This document shows, piece by piece, positions 32,891-42,112 of a DNA stretch of 64,000 bases. Made by a program: the position numbers and the translations under genes. The notes under the pieces were generated by a model, which saw only the letters and a program-made list of their open reading frames with translations, searched no databases and had not been told where the DNA came from. The stretch is from contig NZ_JAMLJN010000002.1 of NCBI RefSeq assembly GCF_023634865.1, positions 124,001-188,000 on the forward strand. The letters are read 5' to 3'. Numbering within the stretch: the first letter of the stretch is position 1; each line of letters opens with the position of its first letter. This DNA comes from Flavobacterium fragile (GTDB lineage Bacteria; Bacteroidota; Bacteroidia; Flavobacteriales; Flavobacteriaceae).

Positions 32891-35665
32891 ATGAAAAAAC
32901 TTGTACTAAGTACCTTATTGGTACTACAAGCTGTTTTAGTTTTTGCACAGCAAAATCCAGCCTTAAAGGGTAAGGTTATCGATGCTAAAAGTCAAAAACC
33001 ATTACAAAACGTGGCTGCTATAATTCAAAGCACCAATCAAACTGTTGTAACTGATTTTAGTGGAAATTTTGTGTTTCAAACTGTTCCACCTGGACATCAG
33101 GTTTTAGTAATTCGTTTCACAGGATTCAATCAGCAAACTTTTGCTTTAGAGCCTTCTACAGGTGAAACAGTGGATTTAGGAACAATTTTATTGGAAGAAG
33201 ATATTACTTCAGAACAACAATTGTCTCTTATTACCATTACAGAAAATGATTTAGGAGATGATAATAGTGGCTCTGAAAGCACGGCTGGATTATTACAAGC
33301 TACAAGAGATACTTATCAGCAAGCAGCTGCCTTTAACTGGGGTCAGGCTCGTTTTAGAATTAGAGGTTTAGATAACGAATATGGTACCACAATGATTAAT
33401 GGTATCGTAATGAATAAATTATACGACGGAAGACCACAATGGGGAAACTGGGGAGGATTAAATGACGCTACAAGAAACCAAGAGTTTACTATGGGGTCTA
33501 AGCCTTCTGATTATACTTTCGGAGGAATTTTAGGTACTCAAACCATCAACACAAGAGCTTCTTTCTACCGTCCAGGTTCAAGAATTTCAATGTCAGGTAC
33601 TAACACAAACTACAACTGGAGAGTTATGGCTACACATGCTTCCGGAATGAACAAACAAGGATGGGCATTTGTAGTTTCTGCATCGAGAAGATGGGCAGAA
33701 GAGGGTTACTTTGATGGTACTGATTATGGGGCAAATTCATTATTTGCTAGTGTTGAGAAAAAATTCAACGACAAACACAGCCTTAACTTAACGGCAATTT
33801 ACGCTCAAAACAGTAGAGGTAAAAATTCACCAAACACTCAAGAAGTTACAGATTTAATGGGAGTTAAATACAACTCTTATTGGGGATGGCAAGATGGTAA
33901 AAAACGTAACTCGAGAGATAAAGATTTAGAAGAGCCAATGGTAATGTTGTCTCACTATTGGAAACTTTCTGAAAAAACAAATTTGAATACTAATGTTGCT
34001 TTCCAAACGGGAACTATTGGTAACTCAAGATTAGACTACCAATTAGGAAACAATCCTGACCCAACTTACTACAGAAACTTACCTAGCTACTATAGCAACT
34101 TAAATGGAGGTTTAACTCAAGATGAGTTTAATAACTACGCTAGTATTTTTAGATCTCGTCCACAAATTGATTGGAATGCAATGTACATTGCGAACCAAAA
34201 TAGTGCTTTTGCTGGTAGAAGCGTATATGCTTTATACGAAGATAGAACAGATGATAATTTATTGAATGCTAATTCAATTATTAACTCTAACTTATCTGAC
34301 AATATCGTTTTAAATGCAGGAGTTAATTTTAGAAAATTAAGATCACACAATCACCAAAACTTATTAGACTTATTAGGAGGTCAATACTTCTTGGATATCG
34401 ATCCTTTCTTTACAGGAAACGCTTCTCAGTCTGATTTAAATAATCCTAACCGCCAAGTAAGAGAAAACGAATCTTATGGTTACAATTATTTATTACATGC
34501 TACAACTTTTGATGGGTTTACACAATTCAAATTTTCTTACGACAAAGCCGATTTCTATTTAGCGCAATCTTTTTCTCGTAGCGAATATCAAAGAGAGGGT
34601 ATTTACAGAAATGGTATTTATGTGGATAATTCTTATGGAAAAAGTAAAAGTGTAACTTTTGAAAACTTTGGTTTCAAAGGAGGTTTAACTTACAAGATTA
34701 CAGGTAAACATTTACTTGATTTCAACGGAGTTTACATGACGAAAGCACCTAATTTAAGAAACTCTTTCTCAAATGCTAGATTAAACAATACCATTACTCC
34801 AGATCTTAGAAGTGAAACTGTTTTGAGTGCTGATGGTAGTTATATTATTAGAGCTCCTAAATTCAAAGCTCGTTTCACAGGTTTCTTCTCATCTATTAAA
34901 GATGCTACTGAAATTGCATTTTTCTATGGAGAAGGAATTGGAGGTGATGATGGAGGTGATGAAGACACTTTTGTAAGTGAAATTGTTACTGGAGTTAACA
35001 AACAAAACATGGGTGTTGAAGTAGGTTTAGAATATCAAATTACTTCAACAATTAAAGCAACTGCTGCTGCTTCATATGGTCAGTACATCTATTCTGATAA
35101 TGCTAACTTAAAAACAAATGATGATAACGTAGCGGCCACTGGAAACAACCCATTAACAGACTTTGGAACTGTATACTTAAAAAATTACAGATTACCAGGT
35201 ATGCCACAAACTGCTGCTACATTTGGTTTAGAATATAGAGATCCAAACTTCTGGTGGATTGGAGCTAATGTTAATTACTTAGAAGGAACTTATTTAGATG
35301 TATCTAACATTTTAAGAACTGACAACTTTAGTTTAGATTCAAGTGGTGATACTTACAATGGAGCAACACCAGAAACTGTTAAAGATATTTTAAAACAAGA
35401 AAAATTTGATAACTTTACATTAGTAAATTTAACAGGTGGAAAATCTTGGAGAATTAGTAAAGCAAATCGTAATACAGTGGGATTCTTTGCTTCTGTAAAC
35501 AACGTTTTTGATGTTACTTATAAAACAGGTGGTTTTGAACAATCTAGAAAAGCAACTTTCCCAGATTTACAAGCTGATCAAGCTAACGGAACTCCTTCTT
35601 TTGGACCTAAATACTTCTATGGCTACGGAAGAACTTATTTTGTTAATTTCTACATTAACTTCTAA
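32891..35665 (+). CDS. TonB-dependent-receptor-like outer-membrane protein
   Basis: A 924-residue protein: signal peptide (LVLSTLLVLQAVLVFAQ), then a CarboxypepD_reg-like domain (about 22-105: LKGKVIDAKSQKPLQNVAAI, FTGFNQQTFAL). A plug-like region follows (ARFRIRGLDNEYGTTMINGI), then a long 22-strand-type barrel ending FVNFYINF. It lacks SusD next door. The two following lipoprotein genes and the divergent secreted EEP enzyme suggest uptake of nucleic-acid or phosphoester products. It is followed 11 bp later by the first lipoprotein gene. Confidence 0.88.
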   Translation: MKKLVLSTLLVLQAVLVFAQQNPALKGKVIDAKSQKPLQNVAAIIQSTNQTVVTDFSGNFVFQTVPPGHQVLVIRFTGFNQQTFALEPSTGETVDLGTILLEEDITSEQQLSLITITENDLGDDNSGSESTAGLLQATRDTYQQAAAFNWGQARFRIRGLDNEYGTTMINGIVMNKLYDGRPQWGNWGGLNDATRNQEFTMGSKPSDYTFGGILGTQTINTRASFYRPGSRISMSGTNTNYNWRVMATHASGMNKQGWAFVVSASRRWAEEGYFDGTDYGANSLFASVEKKFNDKHSLNLTAIYAQNSRGKNSPNTQEVTDLMGVKYNSYWGWQDGKKRNSRDKDLEEPMVMLSHYWKLSEKTNLNTNVAFQTGTIGNSRLDYQLGNNPDPTYYRNLPSYYSNLNGGLTQDEFNNYASIFRSRPQIDWNAMYIANQNSAFAGRSVYALYEDRTDDNLLNANSIINSNLSDNIVLNAGVNFRKLRSHNHQNLLDLLGGQYFLDIDPFFTGNASQSDLNNPNRQVRENESYGYNYLLHATTFDGFTQFKFSYDKADFYLAQSFSRSEYQREGIYRNGIYVDNSYGKSKSVTFENFGFKGGLTYKITGKHLLDFNGVYMTKAPNLRNSFSNARLNNTITPDLRSETVLSADGSYIIRAPKFKARFTGFFSSIKDATEIAFFYGEGIGGDDGGDEDTFVSEIVTGVNKQNMGVEVGLEYQITSTIKATAAASYGQYIYSDNANLKTNDDNVAATGNNPLTDFGTVYLKNYRLPGMPQTAATFGLEYRDPNFWWIGANVNYLEGTYLDVSNILRTDNFSLDSSGDTYNGATPETVKDILKQEKFDNFTLVNLTGGKSWRISKANRNTVGFFASVNNVFDVTYKTGGFEQSRKATFPDLQADQANGTPSFGPKYFYGYGRTYFVNFYINF

Positions 35666-35676
35666 AAAAATATACT

Positions 35677-36261
35677 ATGAAAATAAAATTTTTAAAAACA
35701 ATGTTCTTGTTAACTCTTTGTACAAGTTTATTAACAAGTTGTGTAGGAGATGATGACTATGCAACTCCTACGGTTTATGAATACGCTTATACTGATGGTT
35801 TCGAAACTAATTGGGCTGATTGGACTAAATATAGTGTAACAGGTGCTCAAACATGGCAATTGGACACTCAATATGGTTTTAACAATTCTAATTGTGCAAA
35901 AATGTCTGGATATGCAGGTACGAATAATGTAAATGAAGATTGGTTAATTTCGCCAGCTTTTGATTTAAGTGAATTAACATCGGCCGCTTTGACTTTTAAA
36001 ACTGCTTCAAAATTTTCTGGAAATGTTTTAGAAATAAAAATTTCGTCTGATTATGCTGGTGGTAATCCAAATGATGCCACTTGGATGGATTTAGCAGCTA
36101 CGTTAGATCTTGATACTAGTAATTATAAATGGACAGGATCTGGAATAATAGATATTTCTTCTTTTGCTGGAGGAAATGTATATGTAGCATTCAAATACAC
36201 TTCAACATCTTCAGCTTCTACTACTTGGGAAGTAGATGATGTTAAAATAATTAAAAATTAA
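35677..36261 (+). CDS. Surface lipoprotein with choice-of-anchor J-like domain
   Basis: A 194-residue protein with lipobox LTSC (Cys22) followed at once by VGDDDYATP. An acidic run just after the lipid Cys is the Bacteroidota lipoprotein export signal, so surface exposure is likely. The rest is one jelly-roll domain: YTDGFETNWADWTKYSVTG, DWLISPAFDLSELTSAALTF and STTWEVDDVKI, typical of choice-of-anchor J/cleaved-adhesin-like domains. It is the second gene of the receptor operon. Confidence 0.8.
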   Translation: MKIKFLKTMFLLTLCTSLLTSCVGDDDYATPTVYEYAYTDGFETNWADWTKYSVTGAQTWQLDTQYGFNNSNCAKMSGYAGTNNVNEDWLISPAFDLSELTSAALTFKTASKFSGNVLEIKISSDYAGGNPNDATWMDLAATLDLDTSNYKWTGSGIIDISSFAGGNVYVAFKYTSTSSASTTWEVDDVKIIKN

Positions 36262-36266
36262 TAGCT

Positions 36267-37592
36267 ATGAAAAAATTAAAATTAGTACTAACAACAACCA
36301 TTTTAGCATCTTTAGTAGGATGTGTTAATGGCGATGATTATGGAACTCCAGATTTATCGAATGATTGTATTAGTATAGCTGCAACTAAATCTGTACAAGA
36401 TATTGCAACTTTAGCTAATACTACTGTTCAACAATATCCAGATTCTGATTACATAGAAGCTTATGTTACTTCTAGTGATGAAGGTGGAAATTTTTACAAA
36501 TCGATATCTTTTGTTTCTGTTGACGGAAATAAAGGTTTCACGATGCCAGTTGATTCGTATAATTTATATACAGAATTTGAACCTGGTAGAAAAGTTACCA
36601 TTAACATGCAGAATAGATATTTTCATTACAAAAATCAAATTTCATCTTTAGAAATTGGTTCACTTTATGAAGGTAGCGTGGGAAGAATTTCTGGTGTTGA
36701 ATATAAAGATGCTATCTTAAGAAGTTGTGATAAAGTTGATGAAGAAACTTTAGTACAACATATTTCACTTTCTCAAATTAATGATTCTTATTTACACAAA
36801 ATCGTAGAGTTTGATGGGGTGCAATTCGCAGATGCTTCTTTAGGACACACGTATCATGATGAAGCATTATCTTTCGTTAATGCTACTGCTACAAATCATT
36901 CTGTAATTGATGCGGCTGGTAATTCAATAACTGTACGTAATAGTGCATTCGCTACATTTGCTTCAGAAGAAATCCCAAGTGAGAGTGGTAAAATTCGTGG
37001 TGTTTTAACTAAATACAATGGAACTTTTCAATTAATGTTAAGAACACTAAACGATGTAAAATTAACCAATGCTAGATTACACCCTGCAATCGAAAACTTT
37101 GAATCTTTTACAACAACAAACACTAATGTATTCCCTAATTATTTAAATATCACTGTTCAAGGAACTAATGATTGGTATGTAGGTTTATACAATGGCAATA
37201 GATATTTACAAGCAAGAAAAGGATCTAACTCAGGGGCTACTAAAATTTTCTTTGTAATGCCTTTCGATTTTGATACACATACAAAAGTTTCATTTAAAAC
37301 ATTGTATGGTTACATGTCTCAGACTTCAACACCAATTATGAAAGTGTATTATTCTACTAACTTCAATAGTAGTAACCCTACAGCAAATCTTGTAGATATT
37401 ACGAGTAGTTTTACATTCTCAACTCATACGGGTACAGGTTGGGCACCTGCTTTCACAGATTCAGGTGTTCATACATTTACTGGAATGTCTGGTCAAGGTC
37501 ATATCATTTTTGCATATGATGTTGCAACAACTTCTACAGCTAATGCAGAAACTAGACCTGGTGCACAAATAGATAATATTTTGTTTCAATAA
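36267..37592 (+). CDS. DUF5689 surface lipoprotein
   Basis: A 441-residue protein, lipobox LVGC (about Cys19), then VNGDDYGTP, an acidic export-type tail like its neighbour. The DUF5689 part covers about 35-275: IEAYVTSSDEGGNFYKSISF, VTINMQNRYFHYKNQISSLEIG, DGVQFADASLGHTYHDE. A C-terminal jelly-roll domain (about 280-441: AIENFESFTTTNTNVFPNYL, PGAQIDNILF) echoes the choice-of-anchor domain of the preceding gene. It likely forms a complex with the receptor at the cell surface. It starts 5 bp after the previous stop. Confidence 0.85.
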   Translation: MKKLKLVLTTTILASLVGCVNGDDYGTPDLSNDCISIAATKSVQDIATLANTTVQQYPDSDYIEAYVTSSDEGGNFYKSISFVSVDGNKGFTMPVDSYNLYTEFEPGRKVTINMQNRYFHYKNQISSLEIGSLYEGSVGRISGVEYKDAILRSCDKVDEETLVQHISLSQINDSYLHKIVEFDGVQFADASLGHTYHDEALSFVNATATNHSVIDAAGNSITVRNSAFATFASEEIPSESGKIRGVLTKYNGTFQLMLRTLNDVKLTNARLHPAIENFESFTTTNTNVFPNYLNITVQGTNDWYVGLYNGNRYLQARKGSNSGATKIFFVMPFDFDTHTKVSFKTLYGYMSQTSTPIMKVYYSTNFNSSNPTANLVDITSSFTFSTHTGTGWAPAFTDSGVHTFTGMSGQGHIIFAYDVATTSTANAETRPGAQIDNILFQ

Positions 37593-37612
37593 CAATTATT
37601 TTAAAACTAATT

Positions 37613-37641
37613 AAAAGCGACTCAAATGAGTCGCTTTTTTT
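37613..37641 (+). terminator. Terminator of the receptor operon
   Basis: AAAAGCGACTC / GAGTCGCTTTT with an AAAT loop and a T7 run. Confidence 0.95.
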
Positions 37642-37657
37642 GTGTTCTGTATTTAAC

Positions 37658-37665
37658 TACATTTG
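37658..37665 (+). promoter_or_regulatory. -7 box for hflX
   Basis: TACATTTG matches TAnnTTTG, 19 bp before the ATG at 37685. Confidence 0.55.
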
Positions 37666-37684
37666 CAATCTATAAAGAACGATT

Positions 37685-38908
37685 ATGTTAGAAAAAGAAG
37701 TTATTGACTTTGAAAAATCAATTATAGTAGGTATTGTAACCCAAAATCAAAGCGAAGATAAACTAAATGAATATCTTGACGAGTTGGAGTTTTTAACCTA
37801 TACTGCTGGCGGAACGGTTATAAAACGTTTCTCTCAGAAAATGGACAAACCAAATCCAAAGACGTTTGTTGGAACAGGAAAACTAGAAGAAATAAAATAT
37901 TTTATCAAAGATAACGACATTAAAACCGTAATCTTTGACGACGAATTAACACCATCACAATCCAAAAATATTACTAAAGAATTAGATTGTAAGGTTTTAG
38001 ATAGAACTAATCTTATTCTAGACATCTTTGCACAACGTGCCGAAACTTCTTACGCAAGAACGCAAGTAGAATTAGCACAATGCCAATATTTACTACCTCG
38101 TTTAACCGGAATGTGGACGCATCTTGAACGTCAAAAAGGAGGAATTGGAATGCGTGGTCCGGGGGAGACTGAAATTGAAACCGACCGTCGTATCGTACGT
38201 GATAGAATATCTTTACTTAAAGAAAAAATTAAGGTTATCGATAAACAAATGGCTACCCAGCGAAGTAATCGTGGTGCCATGGTTCGTGTAGCCTTAGTAG
38301 GTTATACTAATGTTGGAAAATCTACTTTAATGAATGCGGTTGGAAAAAGTGATGTGTTTGTAGAAAACAAATTATTCGCAACACTTGACACAACTGTTCG
38401 TAAAACAGTAATAAAGAATTTACCCTTTCTTTTAAGCGATACCGTTGGATTTATAAGAAAACTACCAACACAATTGGTTGAGTCGTTTAAAAGCACCTTA
38501 GATGAAGTGAGAGAGGCTGATTTATTACTTCACGTGGTAGATATTTCTCATCCCGACTTTGAAGACCATATTGAATCGGTAAATCAAATTTTGCAAGATA
38601 TTAAGAGTGCAGACAAACCAACCATAATGGTTTTCAATAAAATTGATGCTTTCAAATCGGCTCATTTTGATGAAAATGATTTATCAGTTGAAAAGACAAC
38701 TAAACATTACACTTTAGAGGATTGGAAGAGAACTTGGATGAGTAAATTAGGTGAAAACAGAACCTTATTCATATCCGCTACTGAAAAAGCTAATTTTGAA
38801 GAATTCAGAGAAAAGGTGTATGAAGCGGTTAGAGAAATTCATATCACTAGATTTCCTTACAATAAATTTTTATATCCAGATTATAAAGACGCTGTCGATA
38901 AAGAATAA
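37685..38908 (+). CDS. hflX: GTPase HflX
   Basis: A 407-residue ribosome-associated GTPase that splits stalled or hibernating 70S ribosomes. The N-terminal HflX domain contains NPKTFVGTGKLEEIK and VIFDDELTPSQ; the linker holds RQKGGIGMRGPGETEIETDRR. The G domain has G1 VGYTNVGKSTLMN, G3 DTVGFIRKLP and G4 MVFNKIDAF. The length fits the family. It is monocistronic, with a -7 box and terminator of its own. Confidence 0.97.
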   Translation: MLEKEVIDFEKSIIVGIVTQNQSEDKLNEYLDELEFLTYTAGGTVIKRFSQKMDKPNPKTFVGTGKLEEIKYFIKDNDIKTVIFDDELTPSQSKNITKELDCKVLDRTNLILDIFAQRAETSYARTQVELAQCQYLLPRLTGMWTHLERQKGGIGMRGPGETEIETDRRIVRDRISLLKEKIKVIDKQMATQRSNRGAMVRVALVGYTNVGKSTLMNAVGKSDVFVENKLFATLDTTVRKTVIKNLPFLLSDTVGFIRKLPTQLVESFKSTLDEVREADLLLHVVDISHPDFEDHIESVNQILQDIKSADKPTIMVFNKIDAFKSAHFDENDLSVEKTTKHYTLEDWKRTWMSKLGENRTLFISATEKANFEEFREKVYEAVREIHITRFPYNKFLYPDYKDAVDKE

Positions 38909-38909
38909 C

Positions 38910-38935
38910 AAAAAGACCTCAAATGAGGTCTTTTT
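38910..38935. terminator. Bidirectional terminator between hflX and the DUF2480 gene
   Basis: AAAAAGACCTC / GAGGTCTTTTT with loop AAAT. It overlaps the stop codon region of the convergent minus-strand gene. Confidence 0.93.
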
Positions 38936-39437
38936 ATTTTGATTTAAATAAGGGAACTGCTGAACAAGCTTCACCAAACATAACGCTTTTAGCTATTTTA
39001 ATCAACTTTTGAATCGCAAGCGTATAAACTTGATTAGGGACTTGTTTTTTTGAACAGCCTTTCAAAATAACCGGCTTTTGAAAATAGTCGGTATAATCTA
39101 ACTTATTCAATATATCTTGGTACCATTCTATGACTGTTTGCTCTTCATTACCATGGAAAACTTTCAAAGCATGCGGAGCTAAATGAACCGTAACCAAAGC
39201 AAATGTCCAAGCTGGAAGTATCGCATCGGTAGAACAATACAGAGACACGTATTTGCCTTCAAATCGGGACCAATCCGTTTCTTTTAGTTTCGTCCTAAAT
39301 TCCGATTCCTTAAGAATAAACCCTTCCAATAACCATTGCGAAATATCTAAACCAATCACATGATCATCTGGATAGTAATCTTCTAAATCGAAAACCATCA
39401 AAGAACTTTGCGCTACTTTATTTATTATTTCGTTCAT
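38934..39437 (-). CDS. DUF2480-family protein
   Basis: A 167-residue soluble protein typical of the DUF2480 family: FDLEDYYPDDHVIGLDISQWLLEG, YVSLYCSTDAILPAWTFALV, and VILKGCSKKQVPNQVY. It has no known activity, but it regularly closes SUF gene blocks in flavobacteria. Two conserved Cys (in LYCST and KGCSK) could bind metal or an Fe-S cluster, which is inference. It is the last gene of the SUF block, separated from the DUF59 gene by a word-like repeat. Confidence 0.85.
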   Translation of the reverse strand: MNEIINKVAQSSLMVFDLEDYYPDDHVIGLDISQWLLEGFILKESEFRTKLKETDWSRFEGKYVSLYCSTDAILPAWTFALVTVHLAPHALKVFHGNEEQTVIEWYQDILNKLDYTDYFQKPVILKGCSKKQVPNQVYTLAIQKLIKIAKSVMFGEACSAVPLFKSK

Positions 39438-39440
39438 TTT

Positions 39441-39513
39441 TAGTCACAGTTTTCAGTCGCAGTTTTCAGTAATACAAGTATAAAACTGTTTACTGTGACT
39501 GCGACTGCTTACT
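39441..39513. repeat. Word-like intergenic repeat with inverted arms
   Basis: AGTCACAGTTTTCAGTCGCA and GTTTTCAG on the left; ACTGTGACTGCGACTGC on the right, largely the inverse of the left arm. It can fold into a long imperfect hairpin in the transcript. Confidence 0.7.
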
Positions 39514-39516
39514 ATT

Positions 39517-39840
39517 TTAAAGCATTCCTAATTCTAACTTCGCTTCTTCGCTCATTAAATCTTTGCTCCATGGCGGATCAAAAGTAATTTCAACTTCGCA
39601 AGATTTAACAGCATCTATAGACTTTATTTTCTCCTCTACCTCTTGCGGTAACGTTTCCGCTACTGGGCAGTTTGGTGACGTTAAGGTCATTAAGATTTTC
39701 ACATCGTTATCCTCATTAATCATCACATCGTAGATTAAACCTAATTCGTAAATATCTACAGGAATTTCTGGGTCGTAAATTCCCTTTAAAACTTTGACTA
39801 CATCTTCGCCTAAGTTGATTGTATCGTTAAATTCTTCCAT
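39517..39840 (-). CDS. sufT: SufT/DUF59 Fe-S assembly protein
   Basis: A 107-residue MIP18/DUF59-family protein: VVKVLKGIYDPEIPVDIYELGLIYDV, then LTSPNCPVAETLP with the conserved Cys, and EITFDPPWSKDLMSEEAKLELG. It matures Fe-S proteins as an accessory to the SUF machinery. Length and motifs are standard. It follows sufE by 71 bp. Confidence 0.9.
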   Translation of the reverse strand: MEEFNDTINLGEDVVKVLKGIYDPEIPVDIYELGLIYDVMINEDNDVKILMTLTSPNCPVAETLPQEVEEKIKSIDAVKSCEVEITFDPPWSKDLMSEEAKLELGML

Positions 39841-39911
39841 TTTATTTTAGTATTCAGTGTTCAGTAAAAGTAATTAGTATATAAAAAACTTAATGTAATA
39901 AATTATTAAAT

Positions 39912-40331
39912 CTATTGCTTTGCTTGAAATGCTAAAGCATACATTTTGATTTGTTTTATCATTGAAACCAAACCGTTTGCTCTTGTTGGTGATAAATGCT
40001 CTTTTAATCCAATTTCGTCGATAAAATCAGTATTCGCATCTAAAATATCCTTTGGTGATTGATTAGAAAATGCACGGATTAAAATCGCAATAATTCCTTT
40101 GGTTAGAATGGCATCGCTATCAGCAGTAAAAATAATTTTACCGTCTTTTTCTTCACCGTGCACCCAAACTTTAGATTGGCAACCTTTGATAATATTGTCC
40201 TCGACTTTGTATTGTTCATCGATTAACGGCAGAGATTTCCCTAATTCGATTATATATTCATAGCGTTGCATCCAATCATCAAACATTGAAAACTCGTCTA
40301 CAATTTCTTCTTGTATTTCTTTAATTGTCAT
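39912..40331 (-). CDS. sufE: SufE-family sulfur acceptor
   Basis: A 139-residue protein that takes persulfide sulfur from SufS. The sulfur-accepting Cys is in IIKGCQSKVWVHG (about Cys51), with LIDEQYKVEDN before it and FSNQSPKDILDANTDFIDEIGL after. Its ATG shares one base with the stop of the upstream lipoprotein gene (TAATG), so translation is coupled. Confidence 0.93.
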   Translation of the reverse strand: MTIKEIQEEIVDEFSMFDDWMQRYEYIIELGKSLPLIDEQYKVEDNIIKGCQSKVWVHGEEKDGKIIFTADSDAILTKGIIAILIRAFSNQSPKDILDANTDFIDEIGLKEHLSPTRANGLVSMIKQIKMYALAFQAKQ

Positions 40332-40813
40332 TATTTATTCAAATTTTTTGCAATACTGATTAACTCATTCACAAATACTTCAATCTCTTTTGGTGGTGTA
40401 CCTCCATCAAACTCAGAAGAAGTGTAAGTCGTACTGTCTTTTACAAAAGCAAGTGTAGCAATAGTGGCACCATCAACTAATCTTTTGTCAGTAGGAGCTT
40501 TTAGATTGCTTAATCTTTGTAAATCGATACTTTGATATAAATCGGACAACTTCTGGTAGTCTGATTTTTTTAAATCCCAAAAAACCGGCTTAGCTTCTCG
40601 TACTGTAGTAACATAAATTCTAACGCCATCAATCGCAATTTTCTTGTAAAAACCTCTTGAAGTTTCAAGATAAATTACATTTGGCATATTTGTTTCTGTA
40701 ACTAAACTTCCCTCTGTAACCACCATAACTGTATCCTCTTTTGAAGCCACTTTGTTGCATTTACAACTTACTAAAAAACACAACAAAGACAATGTTGATA
40801 ATAATACTCTCAT
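40331..40813 (-). CDS. Hypothetical lipoprotein in the SUF block
   Basis: A 160-residue protein with lipobox LVSC (about Cys17) and a second Cys two residues on (CKC). The mature domain, FYKKIAIDGVRIYVTTVREAKP...DYQKLSDLYQSID...TYTSSEFDGGTPPKEI, is compact and beta-rich. I recognise no named family. It sits between sufS and sufE, 13 bp from sufS and overlapping sufE, which is odd for an envelope protein within a cytoplasmic Fe-S pathway. Confidence 0.7.
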   Translation of the reverse strand: MRVLLSTLSLLCFLVSCKCNKVASKEDTVMVVTEGSLVTETNMPNVIYLETSRGFYKKIAIDGVRIYVTTVREAKPVFWDLKKSDYQKLSDLYQSIDLQRLSNLKAPTDKRLVDGATIATLAFVKDSTTYTSSEFDGGTPPKEIEVFVNELISIAKNLNK

Positions 40814-40826
40814 AATCTATTTTTTT

Positions 40827-42041
40827 TTAAGACAACATCATTTTCGCTTTTTTAACCGCTTCTACAAAAATATCAATTTCTTCCTTGGTATTATAAAAAG
40901 CAAAACTCGCTCTGATCGTTCCCGGAATATTGAAAAAATTCATAATAGGTTGGGCGCAATGATGTCCGGTTCTAACCGCTATACCTAACTTATCGATAAT
41001 TGTGCCAATGTCATATGGATGAATACCATCGATGTTAAATGAAATTACCGAAGCTTTATTTTCACTAGTTCCGTAAATCGTTAAACCTTCGATTTCTTGT
41101 AATCTTTTGGTTCCGTAATCTAATAATTCTTGTTCGTAAGCCGCAATATTTTCAAAACCAATTTCATTCATATAATCAATCGCGGTTCCCAGGACAATTC
41201 CTCCTTCGATGTTGGGCGTTCCCGCTTCAAATTTATGAGGTAAATCCGCGTAGGTTGTTTTTTCAAATGTAACCTCAGCAATCATTTCACCTCCGCCTTG
41301 ATAGGGTGGCAATTTACGCAACCATTCTTCTTTTCCGTATAAAATTCCAACGCCTGTTGGTCCGCACACTTTATGGCCTGAAAACACATAAAAATCACAA
41401 TCCAAAGCTTGCACATCGGGACGTAAATGCGGCGTTGCTTGTGCTCCATCGATTAAAACGGCTGCTCCTACTCCATGTGCTTTTTTGATGATGTATTCAA
41501 TTGGGTTAACTGTTCCTAATGCGTTTGAAATGTGATTTACGGTTACGATTTTCGTTTTTTCAGAAAGTAAGTTGTCGAATTCAGAAAGGATTAATTCTCC
41601 TTTTTCATTTATTGGAATTACGACCAACTTTGCTCCTGTTTTTTCACATAAAAATTGCCAAGGCACAATGTTGCTGTGATGTTCTAAAGCCGAAACCATT
41701 ACCTCATCGCCTGCTTTTAGCAAACTAGCAAAACCATTCGCCACCAAGTTAATTCCGAAAGTAGTTCCCGAAGTAAAAATGATTTCGTGATTATGTTTCG
41801 CATTTAAGTGATTTTGAATTGTATTTCTAGACACTTCATAAGCATCGGTAGCCAATTGACTCAACGTATGTACCCCGCGGTGAATATTAGCATTGATTTC
41901 GCTGTAATATTTCGAAATAGCATCGATAACCACTTGTGGCTTTTGCGAAGTAGCGCCGTTATCAAAATACACCAAGGGTTTACCATTTACTTTTTGCGTT
42001 AAAATGGGAAAATCAGCTCTTACTTTTTGAACATCAAACAT
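40827..42041 (-). CDS. sufS: Cysteine desulfurase SufS
   Basis: A 404-residue PLP enzyme releasing sulfur from cysteine for Fe-S assembly. Key segments are FTSGTTFGINLVAN, ALEHHSNIVPWQ, the PLP lysine in VFSGHKVCGPTGVGILYG (about K228), and the catalytic Cys in VRTGHHCAQPIM (about Cys361). ATG 42041 was chosen over one seven codons upstream because a -7 box at 42060-42067 puts the transcript start between the two. It begins a second transcription unit within the SUF block. Confidence 0.94.
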   Translation of the reverse strand: MFDVQKVRADFPILTQKVNGKPLVYFDNGATSQKPQVVIDAISKYYSEINANIHRGVHTLSQLATDAYEVSRNTIQNHLNAKHNHEIIFTSGTTFGINLVANGFASLLKAGDEVMVSALEHHSNIVPWQFLCEKTGAKLVVIPINEKGELILSEFDNLLSEKTKIVTVNHISNALGTVNPIEYIIKKAHGVGAAVLIDGAQATPHLRPDVQALDCDFYVFSGHKVCGPTGVGILYGKEEWLRKLPPYQGGGEMIAEVTFEKTTYADLPHKFEAGTPNIEGGIVLGTAIDYMNEIGFENIAAYEQELLDYGTKRLQEIEGLTIYGTSENKASVISFNIDGIHPYDIGTIIDKLGIAVRTGHHCAQPIMNFFNIPGTIRASFAFYNTKEEIDIFVEAVKKAKMMLS

Positions 42042-42059
42042 TTTTGTACAATTTGAGTA

Positions 42060-42067
42060 CAAATTTA
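42060..42067 (-). promoter_or_regulatory. -7 box for sufS
   Basis: Minus strand TAAATTTG matches TAnnTTTG, 18 bp before the chosen sufS ATG. It allows sufS-sufE-sufT expression independent of sufABCD. Confidence 0.5.
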
Positions 42068-42112
42068 CAACTTCATTGTTTATAATTAGAATAAATAAAG
42101 GTTAAAATCAAA

